From the NCBI GenBank assembly GCA_016213425.1, contig JACRAI010000079.1, positions 1 through 19,405 on the forward strand: 19,405 nucleotides of DNA, written 5' to 3'. Shown in pieces: positions 12,930 to 19,283 of this stretch. This DNA is from an archaeon. GTDB lineage: Archaea > Nanobdellota > Nanobdellia > Woesearchaeales > ARS49. The notes beneath the pieces were generated by a model. The model saw only the letters and a list, made by a program, of their open reading frames with translations. It was not told the DNA's origin and did no database searches. Position numbers and translations under genes: made by a program. Every line of letters begins with the position of its first letter. Position 1 is the stretch's first letter.

Positions 12930-13909
12930 TTTGTCTCCGGAAATATTATATCTGCAAGGTATTTTGCAACATTTCTTGGTTTTCCTTTACCTGGATGCAT
13001 GTGCATATGGATTCCTGGAACAGAATTAACTTCTATAATTCTGTAATTTTCAGTAGTTTGTTGAACAGTTACATCTGTTGTTAAGAAGTCTATTCCTGCA
13101 TAAGGCAATCCGTGGAAGACTTCTAAAACTCTTTTACAAATCTCAATTACTGAAGGATGAATTTTATCCGTGTAATCTTCACACATCGCACCTACAGCAA
13201 CGTTAGAGTTATGTCTTAAGTAAACTTTCTCATCTGGTTTAGGCACGTAGTTTAGATCTTTACCAGATCTTGCTAAGAAAATATTAACAGTATCATCCAA
13301 TAATACAGGGCATAAACAATTGGTTCTAGGATTCATTCTTCTTTCAGTTTCTTCCTTAGCAAGTTGTTCAATAGTTTTTGCTCCATCGCCTATAACGTGT
13401 GCTGGATCTCTATGTAGAGCTGCATAATTTCCATTTTTGTCAATGAAAACTCTGTGCTCTTTACCTTCAAACTGTTCTTCGATAATAAAATCTTTACTTA
13501 AAGAATCGATTGCTTTCTTAATTTGAAATAAATTCTCTAAATCCATATGAACTCCATTACCGTGAGAGCCGAAGTTTGGCTTAACAACTAATGGAAAAAC
13601 TAATTGTTGAGCATAAACTAAAGCATCATTCACTTCATCAAAGCAGAATTTTCTTCCTTCAACAACACTAAAACTTGCTTTCCTCATTAAAGTTTTAGCT
13701 AAATACTTGTCACCGCTAATTATTGAAGCAGGATAAGGACTTATTGAAGAATCTCTATCTAACAAAAATTCTTTATGTCCTTTGTATTCTGCTTCAAGTA
13801 ATTCTAAGTCTTTTTCTATACTTATTACAGTGATGCCTCTACTTTGAAGTTCTTTAACCAATAATCTTTGGTTAGTGTGCAATGCTTGTAATTCTGTTTC
13901 GCTCAACAT
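12926..13909 (-). CDS. ATP-grasp ligase, cyanophycin-synthetase/GshF-like
   Basis: 327-residue ATP-grasp carboxylate-amine ligase. ATP-binding elements are FPLVVKPNFGSHGNGVHMDL (105-124) with Lys110, FIIEEQFEG (141-149) and the metal-binding IIEVNSVPGIHMHMHP (291-306) with Glu293 and Asn295. RVFIDKNGNYAALHRDPAHV with GDGAKTIEQL (174-183) and the ending PRNVAKYLADIIFP are typical of the branch containing cyanophycin synthetase and bifunctional glutathione synthetase. There is no Mur-ligase domain. Enzymes of this branch make acylphosphates and join amino acids or peptides. It begins immediately after the stop of the GESRR-tailed protein, so that protein's C-terminus or side chains are an obvious candidate substrate. 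AGAAG just before the ATG may serve as ribosome site. Confidence 0.85.
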   Translation of the reverse strand: MLSETELQALHTNQRLLVKELQSRGITVISIEKDLELLEAEYKGHKEFLLDRDSSISPYPASIISGDKYLAKTLMRKASFSVVEGRKFCFDEVNDALVYAQQLVFPLVVKPNFGSHGNGVHMDLENLFQIKKAIDSLSKDFIIEEQFEGKEHRVFIDKNGNYAALHRDPAHVIGDGAKTIEQLAKEETERRMNPRTNCLCPVLLDDTVNIFLARSGKDLNYVPKPDEKVYLRHNSNVAVGAMCEDYTDKIHPSVIEICKRVLEVFHGLPYAGIDFLTTDVTVQQTTENYRIIEVNSVPGIHMHMHPGKGKPRNVAKYLADIIFPETK

Positions 13910-14359
13910 TTATCTTCTAGATTCTCCGTCACCTGAACCTCTTCTGCTTTCTCCACCACTATTCTCTTTAAAATTTCTTGGCGATGCAGTTCTTGACTCA
14001 CTGGAAGCAGGACCTTTTGATTCTCCTTGTAAAACGCTTCTTGGTCGAGATCCAGATCGGTATAGTACCAATGGTTTTGGGTTATATTGTACTGAGTGCA
14101 ACACAACTTTTTCTACTCCTCCAAATGCAACTCGTACTTCTGTTCCTTCGCTTGTAGTAACTACTCCGTTCACTTTTCCATCGATGGTGTATTGTGTAAT
14201 TCCAGAATCAACACAGTACACGTTCACTACTTTGCCATCTTTTTCAAAATGGTATCTTTTGTCTTCTGGAAGTTTTATTGGTGCTTTGTTAACAAAATCA
14301 ACTAGCTCTCCAATGTCTTTGCTTCCAAAAGTTCCTTTTAATTCATTTAATTTTTTCAT
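13910..14359 (-). CDS. GESRR-tailed protein, candidate peptide substrate or carrier
   Basis: 149-residue protein in two parts; I do not recognise either. Residues 1-100 form a probable small folded domain with alternating strands (KVVNVYCVDSGITQYTIDGK, VVLHSVQY). Residues 101-149 are a disordered, low-complexity tail. By my count it has 12 Ser, 9 Arg and 8 Gly in 49 residues, no Cys, and one aromatic (Phe130). The motif GESRR occurs twice at the end, separated by GSGD, with weaker echoes GESKG and SESRT before it. A folded leader plus a repeat-rich tail, between two SAM enzymes and an ATP-grasp ligase, is the layout expected of a modified-peptide precursor or an amino-group carrier. GGGAGG precedes the ATG; it overlaps the upstream stop as ATGA. 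Local base composition is less AT-rich than its neighbours, and all frames are unusually open. Confidence 0.75.
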   Translation of the reverse strand: MKKLNELKGTFGSKDIGELVDFVNKAPIKLPEDKRYHFEKDGKVVNVYCVDSGITQYTIDGKVNGVVTTSEGTEVRVAFGGVEKVVLHSVQYNPKPLVLYRSGSRPRSVLQGESKGPASSESRTASPRNFKENSGGESRRGSGDGESRR

Positions 14360-15357
14360 TTTTGTTTTCCTCCCACTAATAATATTCCATCTTTCTTACC
14401 TTCCATAACACTCGAAAATGTTATTTCTTGGCAAGGAATTCCTAAATTTTTAAAGACGTCTTGTCTTATTTCAGGATTATCAATTTGACTTCTGTAGTCA
14501 TCTTCAAGATTAAATTGGTGTCTAAAATCATATACATAAGCAGCACAAATAACTCCTCCAGGATTCAAATTTTCTGTCAACGGGCTTATGACTTCATCAC
14601 AAAACGCTTGCAAGTAGTCAGGTCTATAACGAAATAATTCTTTAGCATAATCAGAAATATTCGACAACAAAATAACATCATACTTTCTGTTTCTTAAATA
14701 CGTTTTAAGTTTGGTTATATGACAATTTACCCATTTGGTTTGTTTTTCTTTAACATTTTCTTTCGCTTGCTCGAATTTTTCTTCTGAATTAAGATAAAGA
14801 TTATTTCCGATACTTAACTTGTTCATATCCCAAGCAGAACTAAATAATTGAGATACACGAAGCTTATCTCCTTTGTTATCTTCTTCTTCAAACATTTTAT
14901 CAAGTGTTGTGGCGGCTAGCTCTGATAAATTTGCTCTTAATTCATTGTAAACTTTAAAATCCAAAACAGATTTGTTGAGATCTCCACTTTCTGTTAGATT
15001 TTCAAGCAAAAAGAATTGTTTAAATTCTTCAAAGCTTAAACTTTGCAAAGCTTTTAGTTTGAGCTCAGTGAAAATTCCTGAAAAAATATTTAAGTCAAAA
15101 GAATCAACTATGCCTGCGCCTTGAAGATATGCATTAATTACTTGATCCCCTGAACCGCTAACAGTTAACACTTTAGCATTATCTAAATTTAATAAAGGTA
15201 AATAGCCTGCAAGATTTTCAGTTGTGAACGCGTATATCCTTGCAAATAAAGCAAAATCCCCATCCATAAAGATATGTGGATAAAATCCACTATTCCATAA
15301 CCTATCTCTAGCAGGGATTAATCTTTCTTCATTCTCATAAGTTATTAATCTGCTCAT
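14356..15357 (-). CDS. DUF3419/BtaA-like SAM enzyme, long copy C
   Basis: 333-residue protein with the clearest DUF3419/BtaA pattern of the three copies. The SAM loop is AKVLTVSGSGDQVINAYLQG (61-80). VDSFDLNIFSGIFTELKLKA (84-103) then matches the family's VDxNxxQxxLxxLKxxA, although the usual Gln is replaced, and LSFEEFKQFF follows. Later, YDVILLSNISDY and LNPGGVICAAYVYD complete the core. A helical insert (roughly residues 120-220) separates the two halves. BtaA uses SAM as a 3-amino-3-carboxypropyl donor; here the acceptor is unknown. AGGTGG lies 5 nt before the ATG at 15357, which overlaps the preceding stop as ATGA; an upstream in-frame ATG at 15378 is less likely. It is translated just before the GESRR-tailed protein. 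Confidence 0.8.
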   Translation of the reverse strand: MSRLITYENEERLIPARDRLWNSGFYPHIFMDGDFALFARIYAFTTENLAGYLPLLNLDNAKVLTVSGSGDQVINAYLQGAGIVDSFDLNIFSGIFTELKLKALQSLSFEEFKQFFLLENLTESGDLNKSVLDFKVYNELRANLSELAATTLDKMFEEEDNKGDKLRVSQLFSSAWDMNKLSIGNNLYLNSEEKFEQAKENVKEKQTKWVNCHITKLKTYLRNRKYDVILLSNISDYAKELFRYRPDYLQAFCDEVISPLTENLNPGGVICAAYVYDFRHQFNLEDDYRSQIDNPEIRQDVFKNLGIPCQEITFSSVMEGKKDGILLVGGKQK

Positions 15358-16313
15358 TTTTTCCACCTTAAAGGACAACCTGTAGTGCCTTCTATTGATT
15401 TCAAGTAATTTTGAAGTTGACTGGAGTTCAAAACAATGTCTAAACCTTCTCTTACTGTTAACTTGCTTCTGTACTCTGGATTTCTCTCAACTATCCAAGT
15501 GCACGGAGAAACTCTTCCCAAATTATCAATATACAAGAATTTTTTTCCTCCAGGACAAGATGAACAAGTTGAATTTTCTGCATTAGGATTAAAATTGTGA
15601 TGAACTTTTATTCTTCCTATATACCCCAGGGATAGTTCATCAATTGTATCTGCTAATTCCTGAGCGCTCTTTTGTGTAACAGAAGAGTAATCTCCTGCAA
15701 TTCTTCCTGCAGGTTCCATAATTGAAAAAATTACTTCGTTAACGCCTTGTTGTAGACATAACTCAACCACATTTCTTAAGTAAGAATCATTTTGTTTGAA
15801 AATAACAGTACCTACTCTCACATAAATTCCTTCGTTAACTATATTTTGCAATCCATTGAGAGTTCTTACAAAAGTTCCTTCACCTCGAACACCATCATGA
15901 ATTTCTTTTATATGACCATCAACACTTACATGAACCATATTAAGTCCTGCGCTGGCCAATCTTTGAGCTTTTTCTTTAGTTACTAAAGAAGCGTTAGTTG
16001 ATACATCAACAACTAAACCAGAGTTAGCAGCATATTCTAAAACTTCAACCAAATCTTTTCTTACAAAAGGCTCGCCGCCTGTGAATTTAATATGTGAAAA
16101 ACCTTTATTTTTAAGAGCATTTATTCCTCTGATTATTTCTTCTGTGTTTAATTCTCCATTAATTTTTTGAGGACCTGAAGCAAAAATGCAATATGAGCAA
16201 TCATAATTACAAACATTTGTTATTTGCCAAAGTACTCTGCCTCCTTCTTGAGGTATTCTAAATAAACAGAAATCATAATTCGCAGTTTCAAATTCTCCTG
16301 TGTTAGTTTGCAT
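15354..16313 (-). CDS. Radical SAM enzyme with SPASM/twitch-like C-terminus
   Basis: 319-residue radical SAM protein. The [4Fe-4S]-SAM cluster motif is ITNVCNYDCSYC with Cys35, Cys39 and Cys42, followed by FTGGEPFVRKDL (77-88) and VVDVSTNASLV. The C-terminal part carries Cys250, Cys253 (STCSSCPGG), Cys271 (RVSPCTW) and Cys313 (TGCPLRWKK). This suggests one auxiliary iron-sulfur cluster, as in SPASM or twitch domains. Such domains are common in enzymes that act on ribosomally made peptides (PqqE, sactisynthases), though also in MoaA-like and carbohydrate-linked enzymes. No obvious peptide-recognition (RRE) domain precedes the barrel. The ATG at 16313 overlaps the kinase-like gene by 11 nt; GGAGG lies about 12 nt upstream, somewhat far. 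Confidence 0.87.
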   Translation of the reverse strand: MQTNTGEFETANYDFCLFRIPQEGGRVLWQITNVCNYDCSYCIFASGPQKINGELNTEEIIRGINALKNKGFSHIKFTGGEPFVRKDLVEVLEYAANSGLVVDVSTNASLVTKEKAQRLASAGLNMVHVSVDGHIKEIHDGVRGEGTFVRTLNGLQNIVNEGIYVRVGTVIFKQNDSYLRNVVELCLQQGVNEVIFSIMEPAGRIAGDYSSVTQKSAQELADTIDELSLGYIGRIKVHHNFNPNAENSTCSSCPGGKKFLYIDNLGRVSPCTWIVERNPEYRSKLTVREGLDIVLNSSQLQNYLKSIEGTTGCPLRWKK

Positions 16314-16926
16314 GTCTTAAAATTTCCTCCAGTAATCTTGAAATATTTATTCTTCCAGATGTTTCTAACTCATAATAATCTCCCCTTCTTTGCTCAAGCT
16401 GTGTTTGTAATATTCTTCTTCTTTTTTCTTCATTAGAATATTGTACGCTTATTCTTTTCTTGATTTGTTCTAAAGGAAGATCATCCCCTTGCAATCTTTC
16501 TAATTGTAATTTGTAAGGACAATGAATTAAAAGCATGTTGTAGTTAGTTAAGTCTAGTCTTGCTTTTTCTGCAAATCTCGCCCATTCAACTAACACAATG
16601 CCTGATAATAAATTAAGTTCTCTTTTTACTTCATATATTGTTGCAGAATCTATAATGTGTTCTGCAAAAACTCTTTTTTCTGTATCAGAAAACATTTGTT
16701 CAGCTAATTTTTTTCTATCTACAACACTTCCTTGGAGTATTATCTCACCAAAATAATTTACTAACTGTTCTTTAATTTCAGGAGTTTGAACTACTCTTTT
16801 TCTTTCTTCATCAAAAGAAATAACACAAAGTTCTATACCTCTTGATTGTGCTTCTTCTTCCAATCTTTCACACACATAACTTTTTCCGCAACCCATTGAA
16901 CCAGTAACACCTAACAAGTATCTCAT
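16303..16926 (-). CDS. CoaE-like P-loop kinase
   Basis: 207-residue P-loop kinase most like dephospho-CoA kinase (CoaE) and its relatives. The Walker A loop is GVTGSMGCGKSYV near the N-terminus. VISFDEER takes the place of the DAD element, and VVDRKKLAEQMFSD matches the CoaE IxRxxLxxxxFxD block. It ends with the usual CPYKLQLERLQGDD and QIKKRISVQYS lid region. Archaea generally make CoA with an unrelated GTP-dependent kinase, so a housekeeping CoaE role is doubtful. A biosynthetic kinase specific to this operon, phosphorylating a nucleoside or pantetheine-like group, is plausible. The start at 16926 has GGTGG before it and makes an ATGA overlap; the upstream in-frame ATG at 16935 is less likely. 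Confidence 0.8.
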   Translation of the reverse strand: MRYLLGVTGSMGCGKSYVCERLEEEAQSRGIELCVISFDEERKRVVQTPEIKEQLVNYFGEIILQGSVVDRKKLAEQMFSDTEKRVFAEHIIDSATIYEVKRELNLLSGIVLVEWARFAEKARLDLTNYNMLLIHCPYKLQLERLQGDDLPLEQIKKRISVQYSNEEKRRRILQTQLEQRRGDYYELETSGRINISRLLEEILRHAN

Positions 16927-18308
16927 CTTTGCCACCCTATTCCATACCTTAAAGGACAGAATGATATTATTTTGGCATCAGGAGTGCTGACTCTAGGATT
17001 ATTATATTCCGCCCATTCGTTTACTTCTTTTACAACGCGGTAGTTTAATTTTTGAAGCTCGCTAACTAAATGGTTGACTTTTTCCAGTATAACTTCTTTA
17101 TCTAAAGTTTCAAAACTTGAATGGGGTTGATTGGCATGAATGTATTGTTGAGGAATACTGCCTTGCGATTCAACATGTCTTGCGAAAGGAGTTCCAGCCC
17201 TTAAAGCTAAATAGTGCGCACGAATTTCATCCGGCTGAGTTTCTAAAATAAATTCAATAGTTCTGTCTAATGCTTGCTCGGTTGTTTTAGGTGCATCAAA
17301 AATCCAGCTAGTTCTTACTCTTAATCCTTGAGCTTTTGTTCCTTCAATTGCGTCTTTCATTTGTTGCGGAGTGATTTTTTTATTCATGAAATCTAGAACT
17401 TCTTGACTTATCATTTCCATTCCATAATGTATCCATCTGAAACCTGCTTGCTGCATTAACTTTACTGTTTCAGAATCATAACAAGAAACTGTTCCTAAAC
17501 ATCCTAGAGTGGTTTCTATGTTTCTTTCTAATATACCTTCTGATATTTCTTGCATTCTTTTCTTGTTAACTGTTGCGTGATCATCCAAGAATAACACTTT
17601 TTTTGCATCATGCTCCTTCACTAAGTATTCAATTTCATCAACTACTTTTGAAGCGTCGCGTCTTTTCCAGTAACCCCAGAATTCGTGAACGGGACAAAAA
17701 CCACATTTTTCAACACAACCTCTGCTCGATAAAATAGTTCTAACATCAATATAATCACTAAGATCTACTAAAGATCTATCTGGTATAGGGAGTTGATTTA
17801 AATCAAATCTTTCTTTCCTTGAAAGAGTTCTTTTTAATTCTCCATCTCTTTTGTAAATCAATCCATTAATGTTATTCAAGAATGATTGAGACCAATCATT
17901 AGATTGCATTAATTCTGAAATTGCAGGTTCCATCTCTCCTAAAACTACAACAGTTTCTTCTCCTTTTAGAAATTGTTCAGGGTAATGATTAGGAGTTCTT
18001 CCTCCAATAATAACTTTTGATTTATGAGCTTCAGCTAATTTTACAATTTTTTCTATTCCCTGAATTGCTTCAGACCTAAATAAAGGAATGTGATAATCAA
18101 AAGGCATAACAGTGTAATCTGGCTTGAAATCTTTTAGTTCTGATTGAATTGTTTCTGGAGCTCTCTGTTTAATGTCCATATCTACTAATTTAACTTCGCT
18201 TCCTAAACTCTTAATGTAAGAGGCAACAGTGAGAACATCAATAGGTTCAATCAATAGATCTCTTGAACTGTACGGTTCATTTGGAGGATTAATTACTAAA
18301 ACTTTCAT
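16923..18308 (-). CDS. B12-binding-type radical SAM enzyme
   Basis: 461-residue protein with an N-terminal cobalamin-binding-like Rossmann domain and a radical SAM barrel. VLVINPPNEPYSSRDLLIEP opens the first domain, with VKLVDMD and KVIIGGRTPNHYPE following. The DxHxxG histidine is absent, as in many B12 radical SAM enzymes that bind cobalamin base-off without a protein His. The cluster motif is SSRGCVEKCGFCPVHEFWGY with Cys198, Cys202 and Cys205. VLFLDDHATVNKKRM and WIHYGMEMISQEVLDFMNKK are typical of the class. The C-terminus ends FCPLRYGIGWQR with an extra Cys451. Enzymes of this class methylate unreactive carbons or phosphorus, or rearrange rings. AGGTG precedes the ATG and the overlap is ATGA. 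The substrate cannot be read. Confidence 0.87.
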   Translation of the reverse strand: MKVLVINPPNEPYSSRDLLIEPIDVLTVASYIKSLGSEVKLVDMDIKQRAPETIQSELKDFKPDYTVMPFDYHIPLFRSEAIQGIEKIVKLAEAHKSKVIIGGRTPNHYPEQFLKGEETVVVLGEMEPAISELMQSNDWSQSFLNNINGLIYKRDGELKRTLSRKERFDLNQLPIPDRSLVDLSDYIDVRTILSSRGCVEKCGFCPVHEFWGYWKRRDASKVVDEIEYLVKEHDAKKVLFLDDHATVNKKRMQEISEGILERNIETTLGCLGTVSCYDSETVKLMQQAGFRWIHYGMEMISQEVLDFMNKKITPQQMKDAIEGTKAQGLRVRTSWIFDAPKTTEQALDRTIEFILETQPDEIRAHYLALRAGTPFARHVESQGSIPQQYIHANQPHSSFETLDKEVILEKVNHLVSELQKLNYRVVKEVNEWAEYNNPRVSTPDAKIISFCPLRYGIGWQR

Positions 18309-19141
18309 ACTGGCACCTCCATTTCAACAGTCCATAAATTCTCTGATTCTAAATTTCTTGTCATATACGTTTTAATTTTTAATTCATTAAAAATATCTTG
18401 CTCTTGAACATATCCTAAAGTGATGCTTGCTGGATTTTGCATTTTCAACCAATCAATAACTCTAATCGCGCTCCTTCCAAAGAAAATTATATCTTCGACA
18501 ACTAAAACATTTTTTCCTTGTAATTGTTGTTTCACGCTTTCTTTAGATTCAATGCATACTGGCAGTAAAACCTTAGAATCTCTTCTAGTCCAGTAAGAGA
18601 ATCTAACTGGAAAGATATTATTAACTCCTAAATCTACTGCGTTCAAAACAGCAGGTTCGAAACCGCCCGCAGCAATCGGAACTATAACGTCTATATTTTT
18701 ATTTTTTAACAATTGTGCTGTGATTCTTCCGTATTTTTCAACGCTCCATTCTTGCCACGAAAGACGTCTTTTCTCAGCTCTTACAGGTTCACAAACATCA
18801 CACAATGTGTAATTTAAAGGTAAAAGTTTTTCTTTAACTTGATCAAAAGGAATGCCTTCACCATAAAACCCATCAACAGTTATACATGCAGATTCTAATA
18901 ATGATTTCAGCACTTTTGATTGTTCGTCACGCTTTTCAGTATCATAAACTTGCAGCAATCCATCAAAATAAAACTGCAAAATTCCTAAAACTAGTTCTTT
19001 AAAAAATCTAGGACGTCTTTCAGTTTCTAGAGTTTCTAAAAGATCGTTTAATTCAATATCGGAATAATCTGGAAATTCTCTTGAAGGATCAGACTGGAAA
19101 ACAGGCCTTTCAACTCTTCTAACTACTTGTTCAAGAAGCAT
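18305..19141 (-). CDS. Phosphoribosyltransferase-fold protein
   Basis: 278-residue protein whose C-terminal half is a type I phosphoribosyltransferase-like domain. IDVIVPIAAGGFEPAVL (150-166) is the GG loop. GKNVLVVEDIIFFGRSAIRV (209-228) is the PRPP-binding loop, with Glu-Asp in place of the common Asp-Asp and FFGRS for the usual TGxT, so PRPP binding is uncertain. The N-terminal 110 residues are helical and unassigned; CDVC at 114-117 is a possible metal-binding pair. The fold occurs in salvage enzymes and in regulators that only sense PRPP. In this operon it could supply a phosphoribosyl group for the product or act as a sensor. AGAGGTG precedes the ATG. It overlaps the AbrB-like gene by 11 nt. 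Confidence 0.78.
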   Translation of the reverse strand: MLLEQVVRRVERPVFQSDPSREFPDYSDIELNDLLETLETERRPRFFKELVLGILQFYFDGLLQVYDTEKRDEQSKVLKSLLESACITVDGFYGEGIPFDQVKEKLLPLNYTLCDVCEPVRAEKRRLSWQEWSVEKYGRITAQLLKNKNIDVIVPIAAGGFEPAVLNAVDLGVNNIFPVRFSYWTRRDSKVLLPVCIESKESVKQQLQGKNVLVVEDIIFFGRSAIRVIDWLKMQNPASITLGYVQEQDIFNELKIKTYMTRNLESENLWTVEMEVPV

Positions 19142-19283
19142 TCTGCACCTCTAACTTTTTTATCTTGATTTCTTTTTCTCCTGGCAAGAAAATTACTTCT
19201 GTTCCTTTATTCCAACCTAACAAACGCATTACATCTATAGGAATCGTTACAACAAATTGGCGCTTGTTTTGCTGGATTTTCAT
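19131..19283 (-). CDS. AbrB/SpoVT-type swapped-hairpin DNA-binding protein
   Basis: 50-residue protein. The sequence around RQFVVTIPIDVMRLLGWNKG, then TEVIFLPGEKEIKIKKL, is a textbook AbrB/MazE/SpoVT domain: strand, short helix with the IPxxxxxxLGW turn, then the swapped hairpin GTEVxF...IKIKK. Such proteins bind DNA as dimers and act as regulators or antitoxins. GGAGG lies 5 nt before the ATG at 19283, which overlaps the upstream gene's stop as ATGA; its own 3' end overlaps the phosphoribosyltransferase-fold gene by 11 nt. No MazF- or PIN-type toxin is visible next to it, so regulation of the operon is more likely than a toxin-antitoxin role, although the upstream gene is only partly visible. 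Confidence 0.85.
   Translation of the reverse strand: MKIQQNKRQFVVTIPIDVMRLLGWNKGTEVIFLPGEKEIKIKKLEVQNAS

Noticed and set aside
13875..14408. 177-codon open frame on the plus strand antisense to the GESRR-tailed gene
   Set aside because: It has no Shine-Dalgarno sequence or promoter, its product is Ser/Pro/Phe-rich without domain features, and the minus-strand gene has a strong GGGAGG site and overlaps both neighbours in operon style. The opposite frame is open because of composition.
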